64,000 nucleotides of DNA from positions 1-64,000 of the forward strand of contig NZ_PSWS01000063.1 of assembly GCF_002932875.1 (NCBI RefSeq), written 5' to 3'. Under the pieces are notes generated by a model, which saw only the letters and a program-made list of their open reading frames with translations, had not been told where the DNA came from and made no database searches. Source of the stretch: Rathayibacter tritici. GTDB lineage: Bacteria > Actinomycetota > Actinomycetes > Actinomycetales > Microbacteriaceae. A program made the position numbers and the translations under genes. Below, one piece after another: positions 33,526-46,220 of the stretch (position 1 is the first letter of the stretch; the number at the start of each line of letters is the position of its first letter).

Positions 33526-34491
33526 CTATCGAGGCCCCGGCGCCGCGACCTGGGTGGCGGCGCGCGCACGAGCCACCAGATCGGGCGCGTCGTACGGGAG
33601 CCGGTGCGCCCCTGCGTAACGGCGGAACCAGCTGTTCTGCCGACGGGCGTAGCGGCGGGTGAGCGATTGGGTGGCCGCGATCGCCTCCCGCTGCGTCAGA
33701 GTGCCCGCGCGCTGGGCGAGAGCCTGGTCGTAACCGATGGCGCGTCGCGCCGTGACGCCCTGCTCGAGACCCAGAGGGATCAGGCGCTCGACCTCGTCGA
33801 GCATCCCGCCCGCCCACATGAGCTCGGTCCGCCGGTCGAGCCACTGCACCAGCTCCTCCCGCGGCGCCTCGAGGAAGAGGGTCGAGGCGGCACACCAGGC
33901 GACGGGCTCATCGGACATCAGTGCGCTGTGGGTCCGCCCACCGGTGAGTTCGGCGATCTCGAGCGCGCGGATGATCCGCCGAGCGTTGTGCGGACCGATC
34001 CGCTCTGCAACAGCGTCGTCGATCACGCGCAGCCGCTCGACGAGGACGCCGAGGCCCTCGCGCGCAGCCGTCTCCTCGAGCCGGCGCCGCACCTCCGGGT
34101 CGGTCCCCGCGAAGGAGAACTCGAAGAGAACGCTCGACACGTAGAGACCGGACCCGCCCACGAGGATCGGTGTCGCGCCGCGGGCCTGAACCTCCTCGAT
34201 CGCCCGCCGGGCCTCGGTCTGGTACCGCGCGACCGAGGCCTCCTCGGTCAGGTCGAGGACGTCGAAGAGGTGGTGCGGGATGCCGCGGCGCTCCTCGACG
34301 GAAAGCTTCGCGGTGCCGATGTCCATCCCACGGTAGAGCTGGGTCGCGTCCGAATTGATGATTTCGGCAGAACCTCCCTCGCTCCGGATCGTCTCGGCGA
34401 GATCGAGCGAGAGGGCGGTCTTGCCGGTGCCGGTCGCGCCGACGATCGCGATCAGTGCGGGCGCGGAGGCCCTGCGCTCAGCGCTCGCCAT
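33526..34491 (-). CDS. miaA: tRNA dimethylallyltransferase
   Basis: 321 aa. Adds the dimethylallyl group to A37 of tRNAs; MiaB then methylthiolates it. P-loop [10 protein letters not shown], substrate block [18 protein letters not shown], and the RRAIGYDQA region are typical. It overlaps the end of miaB by 14 bp, so the two modification enzymes are coupled. The stop codon lies inside the dapF -10. Confidence 0.95.
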   Translation of the reverse strand: MASAERRASAPALIAIVGATGTGKTALSLDLAETIRSEGGSAEIINSDATQLYRGMDIGTAKLSVEERRGIPHHLFDVLDLTEEASVARYQTEARRAIEEVQARGATPILVGGSGLYVSSVLFEFSFAGTDPEVRRRLEETAAREGLGVLVERLRVIDDAVAERIGPHNARRIIRALEIAELTGGRTHSALMSDEPVAWCAASTLFLEAPREELVQWLDRRTELMWAGGMLDEVERLIPLGLEQGVTARRAIGYDQALAQRAGTLTQREAIAATQSLTRRYARRQNSWFRRYAGAHRLPYDAPDLVARARAATQVAAPGPR

Positions 34492-36046
34492 CGGCGGCGT
34501 GGTAGATCGGCGTGGTCAGGGTGCTGCTGCTCTGCGCTCGCAGGGAGGGCAGTCCGAGTGGCACCCGCGGCGCTCCTGTGCCGCCGGGGGGTGAGGGCAC
34601 GCCGCAGGACTCGGACTGGGCCCGGTCCCACGCGTCTCCGGCGCGGGTGCGGCGGATGCGCAGCGGCGCTCCGTCCGGCGAATCGGCGAGAAGGTAGAAC
34701 GGGGCGGCCCGAGTGACCAGCACCGAGACCACGTCGCCGGGGCGCGGCTGCTCGGAGCCTGCGGGAACGTCAAAGTGCACCAGACGGCTGTCTTCCGCGC
34801 GGCCGCTCAGCCGGTGGGTCTCGGCGTCACGTCGGCCCTCTCCCGTCGCCACCAGCACCTCGACCTCGCGGCCGACGATCGTGCGGTTCTCCTGCTCGCT
34901 GATGGCATCCTGCAGGGCGCCGAGGCGCTCGTAGCGCTCTTGCACCACAGCCTTGGGGATCTGATCGGGCAACGTCGCCGCGGGGGTGCCTGGCCGGATG
35001 GAGTACTGGAAGGTGAAGGCGGACGCGAAGCGCGCTTGCTCGACAACCCGCAGGGTTTCCTGGAAATCGGCCTCGGTCTCGCCGGGGAATCCGACGATGA
35101 TGTCGGTGGTGATCGCCGCGTGCGGGATGCGGTCGCGCACACGGTCGAGGATGCCGAGGAACTTCTCGGAGCGGTACGAGCGGCGCATCGCCTTGAGGAT
35201 ACGGTCCGACCCGGACTGCAACGGCATGTGCAGCTGCGGCATGACCGCCGGCGTTTCGGCCATCGAGTCGATCACGTCGCCGGTGAACGCGGCGGGGTGG
35301 GGGCTGGTGAAGCGGATGCGCTCGAGGCCCTCCAGTGTGCCGGCGGCGCGGAGGAGTTTCGAGAACGCTTGCCGATCGCCGAATTCGACCCCGTAGGAGT
35401 TGACGTTCTGCCCGAGCAACGTGACCTCGATCGCGCCATCGTCGACCAGCGCCTGGATCTCGGCGAGCACATCGCCGGGGCGGCGGTCCTTCTCCTTGCC
35501 GCGGAGCGAGGGCACGATGCAGAAGGTGCAGGTGTTGTTGCAGCCGACCGAGATCGAGACCCAGCCGCTCGAGGTCGACTCGCGCTTGGTAGGGAGAGTG
35601 GAGGGGAAGACCTCGAGCGACTCGAGAATCTCGAGTTGCGCTTCGTCGTTGTGGCGGGCGCGCTCGAGCAGGCTCGGGAGGGAGCCCATGTTGTGCGTGC
35701 CGAAGACCACATCGACCCAGGGGGCGCGATCGAGGATGACGCTCTTGTCCTTCTGGGCGAGACATCCGCCGACCGCGATCTGCATGCCCTCGTGGCGGCG
35801 CTTGACCGAGGCGAGGTGACCGAGGTTGCCGTAGAGCTTGTTGTCGGCGTTCTCACGGACGGCGCAGGTGTTGATCACGACCACGTCGGCTTCGCCTTCA
35901 CCGGCCGGTACGTAGCCCGCCGCTTCGAGCGAGCCGCTCAGCCGCTCGGAGTCGTGCACGTTCATCTGGCACCCGAACGTGCGGACCTCGTAGGTTCTGG
36001 GCCGGGACTTAGCGGCGGGCGACGGGGCGGTACCGAGCGTGCTCAT
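34478..36046 (-). CDS. miaB: tRNA-2-methylthio-N6-dimethylallyladenosine synthase
   Basis: 522 aa radical-SAM methylthiotransferase. The N-terminal UPF0004 domain carries three cysteines for the auxiliary cluster ([21 protein letters not shown]). The radical-SAM motif is [12 protein letters not shown], and a TRAM domain follows near residues 385-455. A C-terminal extension of about 60 residues is Pro/Ser-rich and family-atypical. The ATG at 36046 has -10 TAGAAT (36055-36060) 8 nt upstream. Confidence 0.95.
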   Translation of the reverse strand: MSTLGTAPSPAAKSRPRTYEVRTFGCQMNVHDSERLSGSLEAAGYVPAGEGEADVVVINTCAVRENADNKLYGNLGHLASVKRRHEGMQIAVGGCLAQKDKSVILDRAPWVDVVFGTHNMGSLPSLLERARHNDEAQLEILESLEVFPSTLPTKRESTSSGWVSISVGCNNTCTFCIVPSLRGKEKDRRPGDVLAEIQALVDDGAIEVTLLGQNVNSYGVEFGDRQAFSKLLRAAGTLEGLERIRFTSPHPAAFTGDVIDSMAETPAVMPQLHMPLQSGSDRILKAMRRSYRSEKFLGILDRVRDRIPHAAITTDIIVGFPGETEADFQETLRVVEQARFASAFTFQYSIRPGTPAATLPDQIPKAVVQERYERLGALQDAISEQENRTIVGREVEVLVATGEGRRDAETHRLSGRAEDSRLVHFDVPAGSEQPRPGDVVSVLVTRAAPFYLLADSPDGAPLRIRRTRAGDAWDRAQSESCGVPSPPGGTGAPRVPLGLPSLRAQSSSTLTTPIYHAADGER

Positions 36047-36092
36047 GGTGTGCGATTCTACGCGCCGGACCAACCGCTTCATGTCCGCCGTC

Positions 36093-36893
36093 TCAGCGGA
36101 AGCGGACGCTCGATCCGGGCTGACGGATCGTCTCGCGGACGACGCGCTGCACGAGTCCGCCGGCATATCCGCGACGGGCGAGGAAACCCGTGAGACGTCG
36201 CTCGGCGACCTCGTCCGAGAGCGAGCGCAGGCTCGGCAGGCGCTTGCGCGCAAGTTCGAGCGCCGTGCGGTACTCGTCGTCGCCGTCGAACTCGTCCAGC
36301 GCGGAGGCGATGGCATCGGGGTCGAGCTTGCGGGCGCGCAACTCCTGCTGGAGGGAGGAGCGGCCCAACTTCTTGCGGTCGCGCAGCGACACGACCAGTT
36401 GCTCCGCCATCTTGAGGTCGTCGAGGTAGCCGAACCGAGTGAAGCGCTCGACAATCTCGAAAGCGTCCTTCTCTGCCACCCCCTCGGTGTAGAGCCGCGC
36501 CTCCACCTCGGCGACCGACAGGCTCTTGCGAGAGAGTCCCCGCACGATCCAGTCGGCGACCTGCTCGGGGTCGACCTCCCGGGGCCCCTCGACCGCTTCC
36601 TCGTCGTCTGCGTCCTCGATGAAGGCCGGTGCACGCCTGGCGATATGGGCAGAGAGCTCGGCGATCCGCTCGGACCCACCGGAGCCGACAGCGGACCCGC
36701 CTGCGCCCCGGTTCGTGGACTTCGGTTCATTCGCACCCGGAGCCTCAGACTCCCGCGACTGCGCTGAGGCGCCAGGACGCTCGGTGTCCGGCGCCGCGGG
36801 CGCCCACCCCTCGTCTTCCGCCGCGCTCCGGTCGACCCAGGGCAGGAAGGCCACCGGACGTCCCCCGGCGCCCTCCGCGGCCTTCTCCGCCAC
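36093..36893 (-). CDS. recX: Regulatory protein RecX
   Basis: 266 aa. Modulates RecA filament activity. The RecX three-helix repeats occupy about residues 110-266 ([20 protein letters not shown], then [15 protein letters not shown]). The first 100 residues are a low-complexity, Ser/Gly/Glu/Pro-rich extension, making the protein longer than many RecX proteins (about 150-200 aa). The GTG start is 3 bp after the recA stop, so it is co-transcribed with recA. Confidence 0.9.
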   Translation of the reverse strand: MAEKAAEGAGGRPVAFLPWVDRSAAEDEGWAPAAPDTERPGASAQSRESEAPGANEPKSTNRGAGGSAVGSGGSERIAELSAHIARRAPAFIEDADDEEAVEGPREVDPEQVADWIVRGLSRKSLSVAEVEARLYTEGVAEKDAFEIVERFTRFGYLDDLKMAEQLVVSLRDRKKLGRSSLQQELRARKLDPDAIASALDEFDGDDEYRTALELARKRLPSLRSLSDEVAERRLTGFLARRGYAGGLVQRVVRETIRQPGSSVRFR

Positions 36894-36896
36894 GAG

Positions 36897-37964
36897 CTAG
36901 GCGCCCTTGCGGACGGGCTGCTTGGTCTCGATCGCTACGGGAGCGGCCTCGACGGCAGCATTCGGGTCTGCGACCACGCCGAGCTTGACCAGGATGCGCT
37001 TCTCGATCTCGGCGGCCACATCGGGGTTGTCGATCAGGAACTGCCGCGCCTTCTCCTTGCCCTGCCCAAGCTGGTCGCCGTCGTAGGTGTACCAGGCGCC
37101 GGACTTGCGGACGATCTCGTGCTCGACGCCGAAGTCGATGAGGCTTCCCTCGCGGGAGATCCCGATGCCGTAGAGGATGTCGAACTCGGCCTGCTTGAAG
37201 GGCGGGGCCATCTTGTTCTTCACGACCTTGACGCGGGTGCGGTTACCGACCGCCTCGGTGCCGTCCTTCAGCGTCTCGATGCGGCGGATGTCGAGGCGGA
37301 CCGACGCGTAGAACTTGAGAGCCTTGCCTCCGGCGGTGGTTTCGGGGCTTCCGAAGAAGACGCCGATTTTCTCGCGCAGCTGGTTGATGAAAATCATCGT
37401 GGTGTTGGTGGTGTTCAGCCCACCCGTGAGCTTGCGAAGGGCCTGCGACATGAGGCGGGCCTGGAGGCCGACGTGGGAGTCGCCCATCTCGCCCTCGATC
37501 TCCGCACGCGGCACGAGCGCGGCCACGGAGTCGATCACGATGAGGTCGATCGAGCCGGAGCGCACGAGCATGTCGGCGATCTCGAGGGCCTGCTCTCCCG
37601 TGTCGGGCTGGGACACGAGGAGCGAGTCGATGTCGACTCCGAGCTTCTTGGCGTATTCGGGGTCGAGTGCGTGCTCCGCGTCGATAAAGGCGGCGATGCC
37701 GCCGTTGCGCTGCGCGTTGGCGATCGCGTGCAGTGTGAGCGTGGTCTTGCCGGAGGACTCGGGACCGTAGATCTCGACAATACGGCCGCGGGGCAGCCCG
37801 CCGATCCCGAGAGCGACGTCGAGAGCGATGGAACCGGTCTGGATCACCTCGACGGGAGCGCGCTCATCGCTGCCGAGGCGCATGACCGCGCCTTTGCCGA
37901 ATTGGCGGTCGATCTGGGCGAGTGCGGTCTCGAGGGACTTCTCGCGGTCGGAGGAACTGGGCAT
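36897..37964 (-). CDS. recA: Recombinase RecA
   Basis: 355 aa. ATP-dependent strand exchange and LexA co-protease. Walker [11 protein letters not shown] (67-76), Walker B region [16 protein letters not shown]2-type block [20 protein letters not shown] (in part). No intein. It lies between DUF3046 and recX. Two LexA-box-like sequences are about 220-265 bp upstream, so the leader may be long or there may be two promoters. Confidence 0.98.
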   Translation of the reverse strand: MPSSSDREKSLETALAQIDRQFGKGAVMRLGSDERAPVEVIQTGSIALDVALGIGGLPRGRIVEIYGPESSGKTTLTLHAIANAQRNGGIAAFIDAEHALDPEYAKKLGVDIDSLLVSQPDTGEQALEIADMLVRSGSIDLIVIDSVAALVPRAEIEGEMGDSHVGLQARLMSQALRKLTGGLNTTNTTMIFINQLREKIGVFFGSPETTAGGKALKFYASVRLDIRRIETLKDGTEAVGNRTRVKVVKNKMAPPFKQAEFDILYGIGISREGSLIDFGVEHEIVRKSGAWYTYDGDQLGQGKEKARQFLIDNPDVAAEIEKRILVKLGVVADPNAAVEAAPVAIETKQPVRKGA

Positions 37965-38183
37965 GGCCGTCTCGCTCTCATTTCGTCGTGGTGTCGCCTA
38001 CAGGCTGTCGCGACATGCCGGAGGCTGTCGGAGTGACAGTGCCGGCCGGCTGCGACAAGGCGGTGAAGCAGATCCGTTCAGGTGTCTCCGACGGTACGCC
38101 CGACCACCGACACCGGTGCCGAGCGAGAGCGACTCCGTGGATACGGGGCCGTTTCTGCTTCTGTGGAGGAGCTTAGACCCGTT

Positions 38184-38231
38184 CGAACACGGATTCGAGC
38201 AGAGGATGCCGGCGTGTCGAACACGGCTTCG
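38184..38231 (-). promoter_or_regulatory. Two tandem LexA-box-like sites upstream of recA
   Basis: CGAACACGGATTCG (38184-38197) and CGAACACGGCTTCG (38218-38231) each differ from CGAAC-N4-GTTCG by one base and are 34 bp apart. A possible recA -10, TAAGCT on the minus strand (38170-38175), lies just downstream of the first box. The rest of 37965-38243 contains no gene. Confidence 0.55.
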
Positions 38232-38243
38232 GCAGGCGATGAC

Positions 38244-38468
38244 TTACCGGCGGCGCTTGCCCGAGTCCACGCCGTGCCAGCGCGCCTGCGGAACATCGCT
38301 GGCTCGACACAGGGCGAGCCACACATCCCGGGGCTCCGCGCCGTTCGCGAGCGCTTGCTCTGCGGTCTGCCCGCTCAGCTCGGTGAGCACGAGATCCGAG
38401 ACCAGCACACGCGCATACCCTGCGCCGAACTCGTCGTCGACCAGCTGGCGGAACTCGCTCAAGCGCAT
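38244..38468 (-). CDS. DUF3046 family protein
   Basis: 74 aa. Starts MRLSEFRQLVDDEFG and contains ELSGQTAEQAL and a central WLALC block, as in the small DUF3046 proteins found next to recA in actinobacteria. Function unknown. The -10 TAGCGT (38475-38480) ends 6 nt before the ATG. It may be co-transcribed into recA. Confidence 0.9.
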   Translation of the reverse strand: MRLSEFRQLVDDEFGAGYARVLVSDLVLTELSGQTAEQALANGAEPRDVWLALCRASDVPQARWHGVDSGKRRR

Positions 38469-38512
38469 GACTCCACGCTAGCCGCTCCCGCCCACCACTC
38501 CCCCGGGAACGC

Positions 38513-38547
38513 CGAAGGGCGCCCGGCCGGAGCCTGGACGCCCTTCG
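38513..38547 (-). terminator. Hairpin after the ClgR-like gene
   Basis: A 9-bp perfect stem (38513-38521 with 38539-38547, CGAAGGGCG) encloses a 17-nt loop that contains CCGGCCGG. It lies 41 bp after the regulator's stop and before the DUF3046 promoter. No T-run. Confidence 0.55.
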
Positions 38548-38588
38548 CGTGGAACGGGGTGCGGTGGGTGGGAGGGGACGGGAGCCGA

Positions 38589-38897
38589 CTACTGCGCGAC
38601 GAGATCCGCGTCGAAGCCGGCGACCATATCGGCCGGGATGGTGTCGGGGATGGTGTCGATGCCCTCGATGACGGCGAGACGATCGCCAACCTCGCGCATG
38701 ATCACCGAGATGGGGGTGTCGAGAGCGTCCGCGACAGAGGCGAGGATCTCCGAGGAGGCCTCCTTCTGACCACGTTCGACCTCGCTCAGGTAGCCGAGCG
38801 CTACGCTCGCCTTGCTCGCTACCTGACGGAGCGTACGACCTTTCTGCAGGCGAAAGTCCCTGAGGACATCGCCGATCTCCTGACGAACTAGAACCAC
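38589..38897 (-). CDS. ClgR-like XRE-family transcriptional regulator
   Basis: 102 aa from GTG 38897, with GGAGG 5 nt upstream; a GTG six codons earlier is possible. A single XRE HTH covers about residues 10-65 (LRQVASKASVALGYLSEVER). The family activates clp protease genes and stress genes in actinobacteria, and this position after pgsA-cinA is typical of ClgR. The C-terminus ends in a short AQ tail, which could be a Clp degradation signal (ClgR is known to be ClpP-controlled). Confidence 0.87.
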   Translation of the reverse strand: MVLVRQEIGDVLRDFRLQKGRTLRQVASKASVALGYLSEVERGQKEASSEILASVADALDTPISVIMREVGDRLAVIEGIDTIPDTIPADMVAGFDADLVAQ

Positions 38898-38998
38898 TGG
38901 ACCCTCCTTCTCCACATCAACCGCATGTCGCGCACCTGCTCCGGGAGTACGGGCGCCGGGATGTTCCGGAGCGCGTGATCGGGGGGCTGGGACGAGAG

Positions 38999-39025
38999 AA
39001 CCGGGTAGCTGTTCACTACCCGGTT
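38999..39025. promoter_or_regulatory. 10-bp perfect inverted repeat upstream of the ClgR-like gene
   Basis: AACCGGGTAG, 7-nt spacer, CTACCCGGTT. It lies about 100 bp before the regulator start and 90 bp after the cinA terminator. It may be an operator at the regulator's promoter or a leader hairpin. It does not match the GTTCGC-type ClgR site known to me. Confidence 0.45.
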
Positions 39026-39114
39026 CGTATGGTAACGACTCTAATACCGGATGACTGGACTTTGCGTGTGAGCGATATCAGATGTAACCGGGCTGCACTG
39101 CGGGGCATTCCGAA

Positions 39115-39133
39115 CCCCGGCTCCCGGCCGGGG
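39115..39133 (-). terminator. Terminator after cinA
   Basis: A 7-bp GC stem (CCCCGGC at 39115-39121 with GCCGGGG at 39127-39133) and 5-nt loop, followed by TTCGG on the minus strand, 8 bp after the cinA stop. Confidence 0.6.
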
Positions 39134-39140
39134 ATCCGCC

Positions 39141-39623
39141 TCACGCCCGGCGGGCGAGCATCTCTGCGCCGACCGCGAGGGCGGCCACGACGGAAGCGGA
39201 GCGGATCGCCGCTCTATCCCCGGCGAAGCGGTGCTCGCGAACGAGCTCATCGCCCCCGAGCACGGCGGCCACAAAGACCGTGCCGACCGCCGCACCTCCC
39301 TGAGGTTCAGGGCCCGCCACGCCCGTGGTCGCCAGGCCCAGCGTGGACCGCTCGTCCGCCGCCAGACGCGACGCCGCTCCGCGGGCCATCTGCACGGCGA
39401 CTCCGGGATCAACCGGTCCGCGCGCCTCGAGCACACGGGCATCAACTCCGAGGAGGCGGTGCTTGAGCTCGGTGGCATAGCTGACGACTCCCCCACGGAA
39501 GACAGCGGAGGCTCCAGGGACGTCCACCAGCGCCGAACTGAGCGCGCCGCCTGTGAGCGATTCCGCGACAGCGAGATCGACGCCTCGGCGGCGGAGCTCC
39601 GCAATGAGGTCCGCGGGCGTCAC
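39141..39623 (-). CDS. CinA-family nicotinamide-nucleotide amidase (PncC type)
   Basis: 160 aa, a stand-alone CinA C-terminal domain. Deamidates NMN to nicotinate mononucleotide in pyridine nucleotide salvage. Typical blocks: AVAESLTGGALSSALVDVPG near the start, VVSYATELKHRLLGV, and GLATTGVAGPEPQGGAAVGTV. The GTG start overlaps the pgsA stop (GTGA). The longer open frame upstream runs through pgsA and is rejected. Confidence 0.9.
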   Translation of the reverse strand: MTPADLIAELRRRGVDLAVAESLTGGALSSALVDVPGASAVFRGGVVSYATELKHRLLGVDARVLEARGPVDPGVAVQMARGAASRLAADERSTLGLATTGVAGPEPQGGAAVGTVFVAAVLGGDELVREHRFAGDRAAIRSASVVAALAVGAEMLARRA

Positions 39624-40222
39624 GGCTTCGGCCGCGATGCTCGGCTCTGACGGGCCGCATCGGCGAGGTAGTCGATACCGGTCAGGACCGTGAGCACCAC
39701 GGCGGCGGTCATCGTGACCCCGTTCAGCCAGTGCACCCACTCTCCCAGCACCGCCCAGAGGGGAAGGAGAGCGAGGGAGATCGCGACCGACTGCACGATC
39801 GTCTTGAGCTTGCCGCCGCGAGAGGCCGGGATCACCCGGTCGGAGAGCACGGCCATCCGAAACACCGTGATGCCGATCTCGCGCACCAGGATGACGACCG
39901 TGACCCACCACGGCAACTCCGCGAGGATGGAGAGGCCGACGAGCGCCGCTCCGGTGAGCACCTTGTCCGCGATGGGGTCGAGGAGCTTACCGAGATCGGT
40001 CACCAGACCGCGGCTGCGGGCGATGTGGCCGTCGATGCCGTCCGTCGCGATGGCGACGATGAACAGCAGCGCCGCGGCGATGCGGAGCCCGCCGTCCTGC
40101 CCGCCGTCGGCCAGGAGCAGCCAGAGGAAGATCGGCGCCAGCAGGATGCGGACGACCGTGATCGCGTTGGGTAGGTTCCAGTTCCCGGACCGGGCCGAAG
40201 CGGGTGCCGTGGGAGTGCTCAT
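39620..40222 (-). CDS. pgsA: CDP-diacylglycerol--glycerol-3-phosphate phosphatidyltransferase
   Basis: 200 aa integral membrane enzyme of phosphatidylglycerol synthesis. The CDP-alcohol phosphotransferase motif is DGIDGHIARSRGLVTDLGKL followed by LDPIAD, with all acidic residues present. About five transmembrane helices. First of pgsA-cinA. Another CDP-alcohol substrate is possible in actinobacteria, but length and genomic position favour PgsA. Confidence 0.9.
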   Translation of the reverse strand: MSTPTAPASARSGNWNLPNAITVVRILLAPIFLWLLLADGGQDGGLRIAAALLFIVAIATDGIDGHIARSRGLVTDLGKLLDPIADKVLTGAALVGLSILAELPWWVTVVILVREIGITVFRMAVLSDRVIPASRGGKLKTIVQSVAISLALLPLWAVLGEWVHWLNGVTMTAAVVLTVLTGIDYLADAARQSRASRPKP

Positions 40223-40262
40223 CGTGCTCCGCCGTTCGTTCTCGGGCGAGCGACCGCGGGGA

Positions 40263-43130
<2,868 letters not shown>

Positions 43131-43219
43131 GAGGCCACCGTACCCGGCACCTCCGTCAGCTCCGGTGACCCGCGCCGCGGGCGGACATCCGGGACGCCGA
43201 TCGGTCCTGTGGAGGAGCC

Positions 43220-44896
43220 TCAGGCCTCGATGACCAGCGGCACGATCATCGGACGGCGACGGTACGACGTGTTGACCCATCGACCAACAACGCGACGGAC
43301 GGCCTGCGAGAGCGCGTGCTGATCGCTCGCTCCGTTCTGCACTGCCTCCTCGAGTGCCGCCGCGATGCGCGGCTTCACCTCGTCGAAGACACTGTCGTCC
43401 TCCGCGAATCCCTTCGCATGGATCTCGGGGCCGACCACGACCCGGCCCGTCCCGGCCTCGACGACCACAATGATGGAGATGAAGCCCTCCTCGCCGAGGA
43501 TCCGACGGTCCTTGAGGTCCGCGTCCGTGATCTCGCCGACCGACGACCCGTCGACGTAGACGAAACCCAGGTCGAGTTGACCGACGACGGTCGCCTTCCC
43601 GTCGAGCAGGTCGATCACCGTGCCGTCCTCGGCGATGATCGTGTTCTCCTCCGCGATCCCGGTCTCGCGCGCGAGCTTCGCGTTCGCGACCAGGTGCCGG
43701 TACTCGCCGTGCACCGGCATGACATTCAGCGGCGCGAGGATGTTGTAGCAGTAGATCAGCTCGCCGGCGGCCGCGTGCCCGGAGACATGCACCTTCGCGT
43801 TGCCCTTGTGCACGACCGTCGCGCCGAGCCTGGTGAGCCCGTTGATCACGCGGTAAACCGCGTTCTCATTGCCCGGGATGAGGCTGGAGGCGAGGATCAC
43901 GGTGTCGCCCTCGCCCGGCTCGATCTGGTGATCGAGGTTCGCCATGCGGCTGAGCACAGCCATCGGCTCGCCCTGCGATCCGGTCGACATATAGACGATC
44001 CGGTTCTCTGGCACGTCGCCCGCCTTCTTCATGTCGACCAGCACCCCCGGCGGGACCCTGAGGTAGCCGAGGTCGGCCGCGATCCCCATGTTGCGCACCA
44101 TCGAGCGGCCGAGCAGCGCCACCCGACGGCCGTTCGCGTGCGCTGCGTCGAGCACCTGCTGCACCCGGTGCACATGGCTGGAGAAGCTCGCGACGATGAC
44201 GCGGCGGGTCGCCTTCGCCATGACGCTCTCGATGACCGGGCCGATGTCGCGCTCGTTCGGCGTGAATCCGGGGACGTCGGCATTGGTCGAGTCGACCAGG
44301 AACAGGTCGATGCCCTCCTCGCCGAGGCGGGCGAAGGCGCGGAGGTCGGTGATGCGGCCATCCAGCGGGAGCTGGTCCATCTTGAAGTCGCCAGTGTGCA
44401 GCACGGAGCCGGCGTCGGTGAGGATCGCGACGGCCAGCGCGTCCGGGATCGAGTGGTTCACGGCGATGAACTCGAGCTCGAAGGGACCGAGGTTCTCGAC
44501 ATCGCCCTCCTTCACCGTCAACGTGTAGGGCTTGATCCGGTGCTCCTTGAGCTTGGCCTCGACCAGGGCGAGCGTGAGCGTGGAGCCGATCAGCGGGATG
44601 TCTCGCTTGAGCCGGAGCAGGTACGGGACGGCGCCGATGTGGTCCTCGTGGCCGTGGGTGAGCACCACTGCGACGATGTCGTCGAGCCGATCCTTGATCG
44701 GCGTGAAGTCCGGCAGGATCAGGTCGACGCCCGGCTGGTTCTCCTCCGGGAAGAGCACGCCGCAATCGACCACCAGGAGCTTGCCGTTGATCTCGAACAC
44801 GGTCATATTGCGACCGATTTCGCCGAGGCCGCCGAGGGGGATGATCCGCAGGGTGCCCGGCGCGAGGGGCGCGGGAGTGATCACGGGACTGGGCAT
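43220..44896 (-). CDS. rnj: Ribonuclease J
   Basis: 558 aa metallo-beta-lactamase/beta-CASP RNase with 5'-exo and endo activity on rRNA and mRNA. The zinc motif is [22 protein letters not shown] and HVSGHA are further family motifs. AGGAGGG lies before the ATG. It is downstream of dapA in the same direction, the usual dapA-rnj-ftsK order of the lineage. Confidence 0.96.
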   Translation of the reverse strand: MPSPVITPAPLAPGTLRIIPLGGLGEIGRNMTVFEINGKLLVVDCGVLFPEENQPGVDLILPDFTPIKDRLDDIVAVVLTHGHEDHIGAVPYLLRLKRDIPLIGSTLTLALVEAKLKEHRIKPYTLTVKEGDVENLGPFELEFIAVNHSIPDALAVAILTDAGSVLHTGDFKMDQLPLDGRITDLRAFARLGEEGIDLFLVDSTNADVPGFTPNERDIGPVIESVMAKATRRVIVASFSSHVHRVQQVLDAAHANGRRVALLGRSMVRNMGIAADLGYLRVPPGVLVDMKKAGDVPENRIVYMSTGSQGEPMAVLSRMANLDHQIEPGEGDTVILASSLIPGNENAVYRVINGLTRLGATVVHKGNAKVHVSGHAAAGELIYCYNILAPLNVMPVHGEYRHLVANAKLARETGIAEENTIIAEDGTVIDLLDGKATVVGQLDLGFVYVDGSSVGEITDADLKDRRILGEEGFISIIVVVEAGTGRVVVGPEIHAKGFAEDDSVFDEVKPRIAAALEEAVQNGASDQHALSQAVRRVVGRWVNTSYRRRPMIVPLVIEA

Positions 44897-44946
44897 GCGC
44901 CCTCCTCTTTCTCTGCGAGTACCTTCTCGGGAGCCGCCGCTCGGAC

Positions 44947-45924
44947 TCAGCGGGTGGTGCCGGCGACCTTCGGGAGGGCGCCGCCGGCCGCCGCGTTGCG
45001 ATCGGGCCGGAAGTTGCGGAAGTCGACGCCCGGGATGTCGCGCACCAGTCCGAGCTCGTCCTCGATGAGGGCCGCCTCCGACTCCTCAGGGCCCACCAGC
45101 GGCAGTCGCACACGGGGCGACGAGATGCGGCCGAGGCCGTGCAGGATGTACTTCGCGGCGACCGTGCCGGGTACATGCGTCATCAAGGCGCGCACGAGCG
45201 GCTCGAGCTGCTGGTGCGCGCGGGTCGCGGCGCGCAGGTCGCCGGCGTTCACCGAGTCGACGATGGTGCGGTACGGTGCAGCGGCGATGTTCGCGGTGAC
45301 GCCGATCAGCCCGGTGGCGCCGATGGCGAGCTCGGGGAGCACGTTCGCGTCGTCGCCGCAGAAGTACATCAGATCGGTCTGGTTGAGCACGCGGCTGACC
45401 TCGGAGAGATCCCCCTTCGCGTCCTTCACGGCGAGGATGTTCGGATGCTTCGCCGCGCGCAGGATCGTCTCGTAGCGGATGGGGACGCCAGTGCGACCCG
45501 GGATGTCGTAGAGGATGACCGGCAGGTCGGTCGCATCGGCGATCATTCGGAAGTGGGTGAGCACACCGGCCTGCGTCGGCTTGTTGTAATACGGAGTGAC
45601 GATCATGTTGCCGTCGGCGCCGGCCTTCTCGCTCTGACGGGCGAGCTGCATCGCGTGGGCGGTCTCGTTCGAGCCGCCGCCGGTGATGATCTTCGCGCGG
45701 CCGTCAGCGACCGAGCGGCCGACCTCGACCAGGCGGATCTTCTCCGGGTCGGTGAGAGTGCTGGTCTCGCCCGTGGTGCCGGTGACCACGATGCCGTCGG
45801 CGCCCGCCGCGATGCAGTCGTCGATGTGCTTCTCGACCCCGGGCCAGTCGACCTCGCCGTCGGCGGTGAACGGGGTGACCAGGGCGACCAGGACCTGGCC
45901 GAAGGGATTCTCCGGAGTTGACAC
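44947..45924 (-). CDS. dapA: 4-hydroxy-tetrahydrodipicolinate synthase
   Basis: 325 aa. Condenses pyruvate with aspartate semialdehyde, the first committed step to diaminopimelate. The Schiff-base lysine is in ILAVKDAKGDL, with TGTTGETSTL and YDIPGRTGVPI also intact. The GTG at 45924 has -10 TACCCT (45931-45936) 6 nt upstream. An open frame continues 372 bp upstream but only through a tandem repeat array, so the GTG is chosen. Confidence 0.96.
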   Translation of the reverse strand: MSTPENPFGQVLVALVTPFTADGEVDWPGVEKHIDDCIAAGADGIVVTGTTGETSTLTDPEKIRLVEVGRSVADGRAKIITGGGSNETAHAMQLARQSEKAGADGNMIVTPYYNKPTQAGVLTHFRMIADATDLPVILYDIPGRTGVPIRYETILRAAKHPNILAVKDAKGDLSEVSRVLNQTDLMYFCGDDANVLPELAIGATGLIGVTANIAAAPYRTIVDSVNAGDLRAATRAHQQLEPLVRALMTHVPGTVAAKYILHGLGRISSPRVRLPLVGPEESEAALIEDELGLVRDIPGVDFRNFRPDRNAAAGGALPKVAGTTR

Positions 45925-46004
45925 GGAGCCAGGGTAGCGGGGTCGGCGCCGCGCCGCCGCGGACGGCGTGGTGGGGGTGCCGTCGTCGGCGGGTGGGGGC
46001 GATG

Positions 46005-46156
46005 GCGATGTGCAGGATACGGTGCGATATGCAGGACACAGTGCGATATGCAGGACACGGTGCGATATGCAGGACACGGTGCGATATGCAGGACACGGTG
46101 CGATATGCAGGAGACAGTGCGATATGCAGGACACAGTGCGATTTGCAGGGGGTCCC
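46005..46156 (+). repeat. Tandem array: eight 19-bp units
   Basis: Consensus GCGATATGCAGGACACGGT. Unit starts are at 46005, 46024, 46043, 46062, 46081, 46100, 46119 and 46138, a strict 19-bp period. The central units are nearly identical; the first (GCGATGTGCAGGATACG) and last (GCGATTTGCAGG, then divergent) are degenerate, as is usual for array ends. There are no spacers, so it is not CRISPR. The period is not a multiple of 3. It lies between the dapA promoter and the 3' end of the DUF559 gene; the rest of the 384-bp gap shows no gene. Confidence 0.93.
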
Positions 46157-46200
46157 AGCACTTCGGGCAGTTCCACCGCCTGATTCGGATCGGGCCGTCG

Positions 46201-46220
46201 GGATCCCCTGCACATGGCAC
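46201..46220 (-). repeat. Degenerate inverted copy of the 19-bp repeat
   Basis: On the minus strand, ATGTGCAGGGGAT resembles the repeat core CGATATGCAGGA and the first, degenerate array unit. It lies in opposite orientation to the array, about 45 bp away. Confidence 0.4.

Noticed and set aside
43131..43280. 50-residue N-terminal extension of FtsK
   Set aside because: Overlaps the 3' end of rnj in another frame; the ATG at 43130 has a -10 directly before it and the usual basic start.
46005..46156. Possible CRISPR array
   Set aside because: Units are directly adjacent with no unique spacers and are only 19 bp; no cas genes are nearby.
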